64,000 bases of DNA, taken from contig CACMDZ010000004.1 in assembly GCA_902612575.1 (NCBI GenBank), positions 1 to 64,000 on the forward strand, given 5' to 3'. A program made the position numbers and the translations under genes. The notes under the pieces are model-generated. The model had not been told where the DNA came from and did not search any database. It saw only the letters and a list, made by a program, of their open reading frames with translations. Numbering within the stretch: the first letter of the stretch is position 1; each line of letters opens with the position of its first letter. Source of the stretch: an uncultured Pelagibacteraceae bacterium. GTDB taxonomy: Bacteria > Pseudomonadota > Alphaproteobacteria > Pelagibacterales > Pelagibacteraceae. Shown here piece after piece: positions 1 to 7,890 of this stretch.

Positions 1-61
1 AAGGTTTTTTAATGGAAATAATTGATTTCCAAGTATAAAAAATAATTTCATTATTATTTAT

Positions 62-772
62 ATGTCAGAAAAATATCTAATTGTCGGTGCGACAGGTTCT
101 ATCGGATCTAATTTAGCAGAACAAATGCATTCTTCTGGGAGAGAAATTCACTTAGTTGGCAGAGATGAAGATCAACTCCAAAATCTATCAGAAAAATTAA
201 ACTCTCCATATACTGTTGCAGATGTCTTGCAGGATGGATTTGTCGATAAGATAAAATCAGATATTTCAGAAATTAAGGGTTTAGCTTATTGTGTTGGTTC
301 AATAGATCTAAAGCCCTTAAAATTGGCAACAGAAAATGATTTTAATAAATGCATGAAACTAAATTTTTATTCAGCTGTAGATTTAATTAAAGGATATCAA
401 GATAATCTAAAACAAAATAATGGTTCAATTGTTTTATTTTCAACTGTAGCTGCTCAAAAAGGTTTCACAAATCACTCAATTATTGCATCGACCAAAGCAG
501 CAATTGAGGGTTTAACAGTTTCTTTAGCTGCAGAATTTGCGCCTAACATAAGAGTAAATAGTATTGCACTAAGTCTAACAAATTCTAAAATTGCTGAACC
601 AATGTTGAAAAATGTAGCTCTCGCACAAGGAATAGCCAAAGCACATCCACTTAAGAGATTAGGAGAGGGCAAAGATGGTGCAGCACTTGCTAAATTTTTA
701 CTTACAGAAGAAAGTTCTTGGGTAACAGGACAAATCATTGCTGTTGATGGAGGAAGATCAAAACTTTCTTAA
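62..772 (+). CDS. SDR-family oxidoreductase, atypical active site
   Basis: A 236-residue short-chain dehydrogenase/reductase, probably a cytosolic NAD(P)-dependent oxidoreductase of unknown substrate. The Rossmann glycine motif GATGSIG lies at residues 9-15, a serine occurs in FSTVAA near 129, and the C-terminus carries the family motif VTGQIIAVDGG. Seen in sequence: the usual YxxxK catalytic motif reads IASTK, so the catalytic tyrosine position is isoleucine while the lysine is kept; I recall a sub-group of SDRs with the same substitution (NHxxIAxAK). It may therefore be a weak or altered enzyme. It is the first gene of a rightward set followed directly by a PQQ-type sugar dehydrogenase and an FAD oxidoreductase. 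The ATG at 62 is the first in frame; no clear Shine-Dalgarno (SD) sequence is visible. Confidence 0.88.
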   Translation: MSEKYLIVGATGSIGSNLAEQMHSSGREIHLVGRDEDQLQNLSEKLNSPYTVADVLQDGFVDKIKSDISEIKGLAYCVGSIDLKPLKLATENDFNKCMKLNFYSAVDLIKGYQDNLKQNNGSIVLFSTVAAQKGFTNHSIIASTKAAIEGLTVSLAAEFAPNIRVNSIALSLTNSKIAEPMLKNVALAQGIAKAHPLKRLGEGKDGAALAKFLLTEESSWVTGQIIAVDGGRSKLS

Positions 773-773
773 A

Positions 774-1838
774 GTGAAAATAAAATTTTTAATTATAATC
801 TTAACTCTATTATTCGCCTCAAATTCCTACTGTGAGAAAATAGCTTTAGAAAAATTAGTAGAATTAGACTCTCCATGGGGATCTTCTTTTATTAGTAATA
901 ATGAAATTATAGTAACAGAGAAAAGTGGAAAAATAAAAATAGTAGATATTTTCACTAATCAAATACAAGAAGTGGATCATCAACTTGACTTTGTGGTTCA
1001 TGGTCAAGGAGGATTGTTAGATATAATTCATAAAGATAATATTGTTTGGATCTCTTACACTGAAGACAGAGGTAACTATAAAACTAGTACATCAATAGCT
1101 AGAGCAGAATTAAATAAAAAAAAATTAGTGTTTAAAAATATTTTCCAGGCTAATCCACCAATTGATTCAGGATATCATTTTGGCTCAAGGCTAGCTATTA
1201 AGGACAATTATATTTACGCTTCTGCTGGTGAAAGAGGGCAAGGTATGATTGCGCAGGATGCATCAAAGCATCCCGGAAGTATAATTAGAGTCCATTTAGA
1301 TGGGAGCATTCCAAATGATAATCCAAAGTTTGAAGGTAAATCAGATTGGTTACCAGAAATTTATCAAATAGGAATAAGAAATCCACAAGGTATGGTGCTA
1401 TCTGCATTTGATGGAAAAGTCTACATAAGCAACCACGGTGCTAAAGGAGGCGACTGGTTTGGTGAGGTTAAAAAAGGAGAAAATTATGGATGGAAAATAC
1501 TTGGATGGGGTGGAAAAAATTATTCTGGAATTCCAATTGGTCCAAAATGGAAACCTGGTTTCACAAAAGCCATTCAGTATTGGGTACCATCAATTGCTAC
1601 AAGTGCAATAACTATATATAAAGGCAAAGAGTTTGAAGAGTGGAATGGTCATGCCTTAATAACTTCACTAAAAGACAAGTCTTTAAGAAAATTGATATTT
1701 AATGATTTATCTAATGTTAGGGAAGATATTATTTTTAAAAATAAAATTGGAAGAATAAGAGATATCCAAGTCCACCCTTCAAATGGCAAAATTTACTTCT
1801 TAAGCCAAGATGCAATGTGGTTAATGCAAAAAAAATAG
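774..1838 (+). CDS. PQQ-dependent aldose sugar dehydrogenase family protein (YliI/GSDH type)
   Basis: A periplasmic six-bladed beta-propeller of the soluble aldose sugar dehydrogenase family, predicted to oxidise the C1 hydroxyl of sugars with PQQ as cofactor. Motifs seen: SPWGSSF near the start, GYHFGSRLA (candidate catalytic histidine), RNPQGM, SNHGAKGGD and NYGWK, in the family order. I place the start at GTG 774, two bases after the upstream stop, because the signal peptide (KIKFLIIILTLLFASNSYC) then begins at residue 2. An ATG at 738 in the same frame would put 12 extra charged residues in front of it and overlap the SDR gene. Length about 354 residues. The holoenzyme needs PQQ, and no PQQ synthesis genes occur here. 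Confidence 0.82.
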   Translation: MKIKFLIIILTLLFASNSYCEKIALEKLVELDSPWGSSFISNNEIIVTEKSGKIKIVDIFTNQIQEVDHQLDFVVHGQGGLLDIIHKDNIVWISYTEDRGNYKTSTSIARAELNKKKLVFKNIFQANPPIDSGYHFGSRLAIKDNYIYASAGERGQGMIAQDASKHPGSIIRVHLDGSIPNDNPKFEGKSDWLPEIYQIGIRNPQGMVLSAFDGKVYISNHGAKGGDWFGEVKKGENYGWKILGWGGKNYSGIPIGPKWKPGFTKAIQYWVPSIATSAITIYKGKEFEEWNGHALITSLKDKSLRKLIFNDLSNVREDIIFKNKIGRIRDIQVHPSNGKIYFLSQDAMWLMQKK

Positions 1839-1853
1839 TATATAGTAGGGTAA

Positions 1854-2957
1854 ATGGATGATGTAGTTATAGTTGGTGGAGGTATCATTGGTGCTGCTAC
1901 GGCTTACTTTATGTCTTTAGAGGGGCGAAAAGTAAAGGTAATTGAGAGAGATCCTACTTATAAGACTGCCTCATTTCCACTTTCATTAGGTGGTTTTAGA
2001 AGACAATTTTATCAAAAGGAAAATATTCTTTTAGGTAAATTTGCTAGAGAGTTTATTTTTAAAATTCCTGAATTACTTAAAACACAAAAAAATCCAAACC
2101 CAACAGCTAGCATGGTCCCGAATGGTTACTTATTGATGTTTGGACCAGAACATGCAGAAGAACAATACAGAGCTTTAGAGAATCATAAAGAGTGTGATGC
2201 TGGCACAAAAAATATTAAGGGCTCTGAATTAAATAAAATTTTTCCGTATATTAATGATGAAGGAATAGAAACAGCTACATACACTGATAACAAAAGTGAG
2301 GGATGGATAGATCCTTTTATGTTTCATAGCGCATTAAAAAGTAAGTCTATAGAGCTTGGTGCTGAATTTATAAAAGGCGAAGTTAAAGATTTATCCGAAC
2401 TTAATGCAAAGACAATTATTTCTGCAGCAGGTTGTTGGACAAAAGAACTGTTATCGGATATCCCAGTGGAACCTCAAAAACATACAGTTTTTAGAGTCAA
2501 ATGTCCTAAACATTTTCCTGATATGCCATTGACTGGGGATTTAACTACTGGTGTTTATTGGAGACCAGAGGGAAAGGAATTTTTAGCTGGTTCACCGATA
2601 TCTGTGTTTAATGCAAAAGATTTAGAACCAGCTTGGAATGATTTTGAGGAATTAGTTTGGCCTGCTTTAGCAAAAAGAGTACCAGCTTTTGAAGAACTTA
2701 AATTAACAGGAGGATGGGCAGGATTTTATGATTGTAATAAGTTAGATAACAATGCAGTTGTTGGAAAACATCCAAAGTATGAAAATGTTTATTTAGCTTC
2801 TGGATTTACGGGCAGAGGTTTAATGCAAGCCCCAGGTATTGGTAGAGCACTAACTGAGTTAATAACAACTGGCAGTTACCAATCAATAGATATAAGTGTT
2901 TTTGATGTTGAGAGAGTTTTAAAAAGTAATGCTAGACCTGAGCCTTACGTATTATAA
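1854..2957 (+). CDS. FAD-dependent oxidoreductase, D-amino-acid oxidase (DAO) family
   Basis: A 367-residue flavoprotein of the glycine oxidase / sarcosine oxidase-like DAO family. The FAD-binding motif GGGIIGAATAYFM lies at residues 8-20 and is followed by the acidic strand end VIERD. The C-terminal FAD motif ASGFTGRGLMQAPGIGRA is clear. Such enzymes oxidise secondary or primary amines or amino acids to imines; the substrate cannot be read from the sequence. It starts 15 bp after the sugar dehydrogenase gene and probably shares its transcript. The 3' end overlaps by 6 bp the end of a small convergent ORF on the other strand. Confidence 0.88.
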   Translation: MDDVVIVGGGIIGAATAYFMSLEGRKVKVIERDPTYKTASFPLSLGGFRRQFYQKENILLGKFAREFIFKIPELLKTQKNPNPTASMVPNGYLLMFGPEHAEEQYRALENHKECDAGTKNIKGSELNKIFPYINDEGIETATYTDNKSEGWIDPFMFHSALKSKSIELGAEFIKGEVKDLSELNAKTIISAAGCWTKELLSDIPVEPQKHTVFRVKCPKHFPDMPLTGDLTTGVYWRPEGKEFLAGSPISVFNAKDLEPAWNDFEELVWPALAKRVPAFEELKLTGGWAGFYDCNKLDNNAVVGKHPKYENVYLASGFTGRGLMQAPGIGRALTELITTGSYQSIDISVFDVERVLKSNARPEPYVL

Positions 2958-3131
2958 TTTTTTAACATAATAGCCTAGAAAACCATTAAAAGTAGATACA
3001 GCCAAAATTAATAATTGTCCTTTAAATGAATAAAATTCAAAAGATGGATAGAAACTTATAACAATAGAGAAAAAAAGATAAGTTAAAATAAAAGGTTTGT
3101 AAAATTTTTTAAAAAAATAAATAATTTTCAT
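2952..3131 (-). CDS. small membrane protein (59 aa), unknown
   Basis: An ORF of 59 codons, ATG at 3131 and TAA at 2952-2954. Its ATG directly abuts the stop codon of the upstream EamA gene (TAA then ATG, no gap), which suggests translational coupling. The product is basic at the N-terminus, then hydrophobic (FILTYLFFSIVISFY), with a second hydrophobic stretch (LLILAVSTFNGFLGYY) and a KKL end, so two membrane passes are likely. It fills nearly all of the 174-bp space between two genes in a genome with few spacers. No family recognised. The high AT content makes short hydrophobic ORFs easy to obtain by chance, so confidence is moderate. Confidence 0.55.
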   Translation of the reverse strand: MKIIYFFKKFYKPFILTYLFFSIVISFYPSFEFYSFKGQLLILAVSTFNGFLGYYVKKL

Positions 3132-3980
3132 TTACTTTCTTGTTGCAATATAAACACCTATAGTTGCTAAAACAAAACCTATTACATCTATATTTGATAG
3201 TTTTTCTCCAAGAAATAAATAAGCCATAACAGCTGTTGTAGGAGGAACAAGAAAAAATAATGTTGAAGTCTTACTTACTGAACCTGCTTTTATTAAAAAC
3301 ATTAAAATTGTAAAAGCCCCAAAAGACACCAGTACAATCTGATGTGTCATTCCTAATATGAATCCTGTTGAAAAGTTAATATATGGAGTTTCTAAAAATA
3401 ATATTAAAATCAGATTAAAAATACAGCCACCAAATGCTTGAAAACCATTATTTACTGACAAAGGAACATTCCCACTCAATTTTTTTTGCCACAAGGTCCC
3501 TGTAGTGATTGCTGTAAGGGCAATAAAACAAGTGATAATTCCATCTTTGGGAAACTCATTTCCAAAATCAATTCCAAGTACTAATAAGGAACCAACAAAT
3601 CCAAAAACTATACCAACCCACTGCCTCCATCCAATAACTTCCTTATAAATTGGTCCTGATAATAAATTTGTTAAAATAGGTTGTAGAGTAACAATTAATG
3701 CGACTACACTTGCAGGAACCCCCACATGAAAGGCGTACCAACAACCACCAAGATACAATCCATGAAATAATACGCCTGTAGTAATACTTTCTAGGATATA
3801 TCTTATTTTTGTAAAAATTATTTCTTTTCTAAATAGTGCAAATAAAAAAAATCCTATGGTTACAATTCCAAATCTAAAAGTAAGCGCTGCAAATGGAGAC
3901 GCGTTCTGAACTATAATATCACCTGATATGAATGCAGATGACCATAATAGTATAAATAGCAAAGGAAAGGTTTTTATCAT
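3132..3980 (-). CDS. EamA/DMT-family transporter
   Basis: A 282-residue inner-membrane protein with about ten hydrophobic segments arranged as two EamA repeats. Seen: the N-terminal LLFILLWSSAFISGDIIV, typical of this family, and VVALIVTLQPILTNLL at the end of the first repeat, with LFFLVPPTTAVMAYLFLGE as its counterpart in the second. Family members export amino acids, metabolites or drugs; no substrate can be assigned. It precedes a small membrane ORF with no intergenic gap, and is divergent from nothing obvious: the upstream gene on the same strand starts 34 bp away. Confidence 0.9.
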   Translation of the reverse strand: MIKTFPLLFILLWSSAFISGDIIVQNASPFAALTFRFGIVTIGFFLFALFRKEIIFTKIRYILESITTGVLFHGLYLGGCWYAFHVGVPASVVALIVTLQPILTNLLSGPIYKEVIGWRQWVGIVFGFVGSLLVLGIDFGNEFPKDGIITCFIALTAITTGTLWQKKLSGNVPLSVNNGFQAFGGCIFNLILILFLETPYINFSTGFILGMTHQIVLVSFGAFTILMFLIKAGSVSKTSTLFFLVPPTTAVMAYLFLGEKLSNIDVIGFVLATIGVYIATRK

Positions 3981-4013
3981 TACAAAGGATTTATGTTGTC
4001 ATAAATTTTTCAA

Positions 4014-5021
4014 CTAAATTTTGACAAGCATTTTACCAGTATTTTTTCCCTTTAATAAATCTATAAATGATTTTGGGGCACTCTCAATTCCTGTATAAAT
4101 AGTTTCTTTAAATTTTACTTTACCTTCAGTTAACCATTTCAACATATCAGTTTCAAATGGCTCTCTTTCATTTTCATGATCAAATATTAAAAATCCTTTA
4201 ATGGTAAGTCTTTTAACAAGTACGTGTGCCATATTTTTTATTCCAGATCCTGGTGTTGTTACATTCATCTGAGAAATTCTACCACAAACAACTATACGAC
4301 CAAAATTTTTCATTTGGAAAATAGTGGACTCCAAAAAATCACCTCCAACATTATCAAAATAAAGATCAAATCCATCAGGACAAACTTCTTTTAAATGTAA
4401 CACAAGATTTTCTACTTTTTTATAATTGAAAGCATAATCAACTTTTAATTCATTTTTTAACCAATCAACTTTTTCATCAGAACCAGTGCTCGCAATAACT
4501 TTACAACCAAGATTTTTTGCAATTTGACAAACTGTCGAACCAACACTACCTCCAGCTGAAGATACTAAAACTGTCTGCCCAGCTTTTAATTCTCCATGTT
4601 TTAATAGTCCGATGTATGCAGTATGTCCAGTCATACCAAGAGGACCTAAATAAGATTGTATGGGTATGTTAATAGGTTTAAGCTTTTTTAGTTTATCACC
4701 ATTACAAACAAAATTATCTCTCATACCTTGGTCGCTAAATACTAAATCACCAACATTAAAACTTTTATCATTTGAAATCTCTACTTTGCCAATTGCATAT
4801 CCTTCCATTTCCTCGCCAATTTTAAATGGTGGTTTATAATTTTTTCTTTCGGTCATTCTTGCTCTCATATACGGATCAACTGATATCCATGAATTTGAGA
4901 CTAATATATTTTTTTCATTATTAATTGATATTTCTTTTGATTTTATCTCAAAATCAGTTTCTTTTGGTAAGCCTGTTGGAATATAATTTTTTAAAGCTAC
5001 ATATTTGCTGATTATAGCCAC
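4014..5021 (-). CDS. NADP-dependent medium-chain oxidoreductase (CurA/YncB, leukotriene-dehydrogenase-like)
   Basis: A 335-residue zinc-independent medium-chain dehydrogenase/reductase. Seen: the N-terminal motif WISVDPYMRARM, the nucleotide-binding VSSAGGSVGSTVCQIAK near residues 155-170, and DLYFDNVGGDFL in the second half, all typical of the double-bond-reducing NADP-dependent group (CurA, YncB, prostaglandin reductase). It lacks the structural zinc cysteines. The likely role is reduction of alpha,beta-unsaturated aldehydes or ketones; the physiological substrate is unknown. It lies 1 bp downstream of msrA on the same strand, so the two are probably co-transcribed as part of a damage-repair set. 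Confidence 0.88.
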   Translation of the reverse strand: MAIISKYVALKNYIPTGLPKETDFEIKSKEISINNEKNILVSNSWISVDPYMRARMTERKNYKPPFKIGEEMEGYAIGKVEISNDKSFNVGDLVFSDQGMRDNFVCNGDKLKKLKPINIPIQSYLGPLGMTGHTAYIGLLKHGELKAGQTVLVSSAGGSVGSTVCQIAKNLGCKVIASTGSDEKVDWLKNELKVDYAFNYKKVENLVLHLKEVCPDGFDLYFDNVGGDFLESTIFQMKNFGRIVVCGRISQMNVTTPGSGIKNMAHVLVKRLTIKGFLIFDHENEREPFETDMLKWLTEGKVKFKETIYTGIESAPKSFIDLLKGKNTGKMLVKI

Positions 5022-5022
5022 T

Positions 5023-5601
5023 TTAAGACCCCCAAATATTATTTAATATTGCCTCACGCCTACACGCCTTTTTATATCTTAAATAATTAACAAAATTTAT
5101 TTGGTAATAATCCTGATGGAAAGCTTCAGCTTTATAAAATTTTTCAAATTTTCTAACGTATGTTACTACTTTTTTTTTAAATTTTTTTTCTATTTCCTTA
5201 ATACTATTTTCTATTAAATTTTTTTGTTTCTCGTTCTGGTAAAATGCTACAGATCTGTAGCTGTATCCTTTATCACAAAACTGTCCTGCAGCATCAAATG
5301 GATCGATATTTACCCAAAATTCTTCTAAAAGTTTTTCATAGCTGACAACTTCTGGAATATATATCACTTCAATAACTTCAAAATGACCTGTATTTCCATA
5401 TGTGACTTCTTTATAAGTTGGATTTTCTGTAGAGCCACCTGAGTACCCAGAAATAACTTTTGAAACACCAAGAATATTTTCAAATGATTCTTCCATGCAC
5501 CAAAAGCACCCACCAGCAAAATAAGCTCTTTCAAAATTTGGTGAATTTGCAAAGCTCGTTGAAGTAAGTAATAAGAAAATAATTGATAAAAATTTTTTCA
5601 T
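5023..5601 (-). CDS. msrA: peptide-methionine (S)-S-oxide reductase, exported
   Basis: MsrA reduces methionine-S-sulfoxide in oxidised proteins. The active-site motif GCFWC is at residues 31-35 with the nucleophile Cys32, followed by the family motifs GYSGGSTENPTYKEV and EAFHQDYY. Residues 1-18 (KKFLSIIFLLLTSTSFA) look like a signal peptide, so this copy probably acts in the periplasm, which is less usual for MsrA. Length 192 fits a signal peptide plus a standard MsrA domain. The start codon lies inside a near-perfect inverted repeat (5599-5642), with no clear SD. Confidence 0.93.
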   Translation of the reverse strand: MKKFLSIIFLLLTSTSFANSPNFERAYFAGGCFWCMEESFENILGVSKVISGYSGGSTENPTYKEVTYGNTGHFEVIEVIYIPEVVSYEKLLEEFWVNIDPFDAAGQFCDKGYSYRSVAFYQNEKQKNLIENSIKEIEKKFKKKVVTYVRKFEKFYKAEAFHQDYYQINFVNYLRYKKACRREAILNNIWGS

Positions 5602-5642
5602 TAAAGGTAGCTATCTGGTTTATTCATAGCTTACCTTTAATG
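5599..5642 (-). promoter_or_regulatory. strong inverted repeat covering the msrA start codon
   Basis: Left arm CATTAAAGGTAGCTAT at 5599-5614 pairs with ATAGCTTACCTTTAATG at 5626-5642, 16 pairs with one bulged base and an 11-base loop. On the transcript the msrA ATG is the last three bases of the 3' arm. It could be a terminator or attenuator after the formate dehydrogenase gene, or a structure that hides the msrA start. No U-run follows, which argues against a simple intrinsic terminator. Confidence 0.6.
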
Positions 5643-5658
5643 ATTTGTATTTAAAACT

Positions 5659-6858
5659 CTATTTTTTTTGATATTTTGCCGCTTCTTCAGAACCGCCAGT
5701 AGCACTTCCTTTACTATAAGAATGTGCACCCATACCTGCTAATTGTCCATCCTTAACAATTAAGTATTGGTTACGTATTTCACTACCTTCAAAAAAACAT
5801 TCTAAAATTTCTCTAACACCATCAGCATATCTAGCTTGTGCTGAAAGAGAAGTTCCAGAAGTATGAGGTGTCATTCCATGATTTGGCATCGTTCTCCAAA
5901 CATGATCATTTGGTGCTGGTTGTGGAAACCATACATCGCCAGCGTATCCGCTTAATTGACCACTTTTTAATGCTTTAGCAATCGCGTCTCTGTTACAAAT
6001 TTTACCTCTAGCAGTATTCACAATGTATGCACCTTTTTTCATCTTACTAATCATTGCATCATCAAATAAATTTTCTGTTTCAGGGTGTAGTGGACAATTT
6101 ATAGTTACCACATCACAAACTTTAACCATCGACTCCACTGTTTCATGAAAAGTTAAATTTAACTCTTTTTCAACAGATTCAGGCAATCTATGTCTGTCAA
6201 AGTAATGAAGATGTACATCAAAAGGTTTCATTTTCCTTAAAGCATCCAATCCAATTCTTCCAGCTGCAACAGTTCCAATATGCATTCCCTCAACGTCATA
6301 GGATCTTTGAACAGCATCTGCTATGTTCCAACCACCTTCATTAACTATTCTGTGTTGATTATGGTAATCTCTTACCAAAGATACAATCATCATTACAATA
6401 TGTTCAGCAACCGATCTTGAGTTACAGAATGTGACCTCTACAACATCAATTTTATTATCCATTGCTGCTTGTAAATCTACGTGATCTGACCCAATTCCTG
6501 CAGTGACTGCCATCTTTAAATTTTTTGCTTTTGCAATTCTCTCTTTAGTTAAATAATAAGGAAAGAAAGGTTGAGAGATCACTATATCTGCATCTACAAT
6601 ATGTTTATCAGCCTCGCATCCTTCTCCATCTTTGCTATTAGTTACAATTAGCTCATGGCCGTTACTTTCCAAAAATTTTCTTAATCCTAATTCTCCAGAT
6701 ACACAGCCTAGCAATTCTCCTGGTGTAAAATCTCTACCCTTTGGACTTGGTAAAGTCATCCCATCAGGGTATTTTTCTAGTTTTGGAAGATCTGATAAGG
6801 CATAAGACTTAGGCATACCACCTTTAGGATCATCATATAACACACAAAGTACTTTCAT
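5659..6858 (-). CDS. NAD-dependent formate dehydrogenase
   Basis: A 399-residue D-2-hydroxyacid-dehydrogenase-fold enzyme that oxidises formate to CO2 with NAD+. Seen: TAGIGSDHVDLQ near residue 120, the dinucleotide motif VAAGRIGLDAL near 198, NTARGKICNRDA near 283, and the formate-dehydrogenase-specific WFPQPAPNDHVWR followed by the catalytic histidine in TPHTSGT near 333. Length matches the bacterial and yeast enzymes. It supplies NADH from C1 units, as known for SAR11 one-carbon oxidation. It is first in a leftward set with msrA and the CurA-like reductase; the SD (AGGAGAT) before the ATG is good. Confidence 0.95.
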   Translation of the reverse strand: MKVLCVLYDDPKGGMPKSYALSDLPKLEKYPDGMTLPSPKGRDFTPGELLGCVSGELGLRKFLESNGHELIVTNSKDGEGCEADKHIVDADIVISQPFFPYYLTKERIAKAKNLKMAVTAGIGSDHVDLQAAMDNKIDVVEVTFCNSRSVAEHIVMMIVSLVRDYHNQHRIVNEGGWNIADAVQRSYDVEGMHIGTVAAGRIGLDALRKMKPFDVHLHYFDRHRLPESVEKELNLTFHETVESMVKVCDVVTINCPLHPETENLFDDAMISKMKKGAYIVNTARGKICNRDAIAKALKSGQLSGYAGDVWFPQPAPNDHVWRTMPNHGMTPHTSGTSLSAQARYADGVREILECFFEGSEIRNQYLIVKDGQLAGMGAHSYSKGSATGGSEEAAKYQKK

Positions 6859-6955
6859 TTTATCTCCTAATATTTAAGTTTAAAATTTCTCTATATAGAT
6901 ATTTTCTAAACAAAGTTTAGCACAATTGGAACATCAATCAAATGAATAGTAAATA

Positions 6956-7417
6956 TTAAGGATATTTCTTTTGAGCAACAAATTTATTTAGAAGAATTCC
7001 AAATACTATTATTATCAGACATCCAGTAAGTATTGGGGACAAGAGATATTCAAAAGATACTGATCCTAATATGACTATAATGGGGTTTCCTCCTGCAGGT
7101 GGATGAGTTACGTCTAAAAATATCATTAATCCAACTCCAAAACCTACAGCCAATGGTATCATGATATAAATAGGTAAGGGAATATAATTATAAAATAAAA
7201 TTCCAATAGCAGAAGTAACTAAGTGACCAAATAATATATTTTTTGGTTTAGCAAAAGGACTCTCAGGATAGCCATACAAAAGAACCATTGAAGATCCAAA
7301 TGAAGCAATTAAAAAAAGACCAAAATTGGTCTTATAGGTTAATAATGTTAAAATACCAATTGTTATTGTAGAAAAAAAAGCTGCCAAAAGTGACTTATAA
7401 ATTTTATCTTTTGTCAT
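6956..7417 (-). CDS. HPP-family integral membrane protein
   Basis: A 153-residue inner-membrane protein with four to five hydrophobic segments. The family motif is seen as THPPAGGNPIIV around residues 104-115, with GYPESPFAKPKN near 50-61 also typical. HPP proteins in cyanobacteria have been linked to nitrite transport, but most have no known role. It lies 3 bp downstream of an Fe-S scaffold-like gene on the same strand, so the two probably form a transcription unit. Confidence 0.88.
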   Translation of the reverse strand: MTKDKIYKSLLAAFFSTITIGILTLLTYKTNFGLFLIASFGSSMVLLYGYPESPFAKPKNILFGHLVTSAIGILFYNYIPLPIYIMIPLAVGFGVGLMIFLDVTHPPAGGNPIIVILGSVSFEYLLSPILTGCLIIIVFGILLNKFVAQKKYP

Positions 7418-7420
7418 TTA

Positions 7421-7813
7421 TTAAATTATTTTTTTTAAAGCTTTAATTGGTAATGTTATACAATCTTTTCTAGCAAAATTTTTTTTATTAAAAATTTTTT
7501 TAAAATCTCTCCATTCATTTGGAAATGAAATATTTTCTTTATCATTAAACTCTTCTAGTAATTTCAAAAAGTTTTTAATTTTGCTTTTACTTTTTCTTTT
7601 AAAATTTTTTGAAGCTATGTTTGCTGATGCATTGCAATATATACAAGATTGAGATTGATAGGTAAAATCTTTAATCATATTGTCTTTTATAATCAAAAAA
7701 ATTTCGATCTCGTCTCCACAAATTTGACTTTTGAACTTTGTTGAATGAGTGCAGTTTCTAATATATTTGTTATTTTTAGTATCAGAAGCTAATTTTAAAA
7801 TATTAATGTCCAT
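7421..7813 (-). CDS. SufU/NifU-like iron-sulfur cluster scaffold homologue
   Basis: A 130-residue protein with the cysteine layout of the IscU/SufU fold: Cys32-Gly-Asp34, Cys60 in SCIYCNASANIAS and Cys118 in RKDCITLPIKAL, plus Cys21 and Cys57. In SufU the Cys-Gly-Asp, second Cys and C-terminal Cys bind zinc or a nascent cluster and accept persulfide sulfur. Family assignment is by pattern; sequence outside these motifs is lysine-rich and divergent. It is divergently transcribed from the EamA gene at 7891. A role in Fe-S assembly is inferred from the residues, not from neighbours, as no sufBCDS genes are here. Confidence 0.75.
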   Translation of the reverse strand: MDINILKLASDTKNNKYIRNCTHSTKFKSQICGDEIEIFLIIKDNMIKDFTYQSQSCIYCNASANIASKNFKRKSKSKIKNFLKLLEEFNDKENISFPNEWRDFKKIFNKKNFARKDCITLPIKALKKII

Positions 7814-7890
7814 TAATCTAAATTTTATTTGATTGTTATTATATAAATTTATATTTATATTTTCTTACTTCTTAAATAAAAAAATAGCAC

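Noticed and set aside
5364-5552. Second frame inside msrA
   Set aside because: Overlaps the active-site region of MsrA; no independent start signal.
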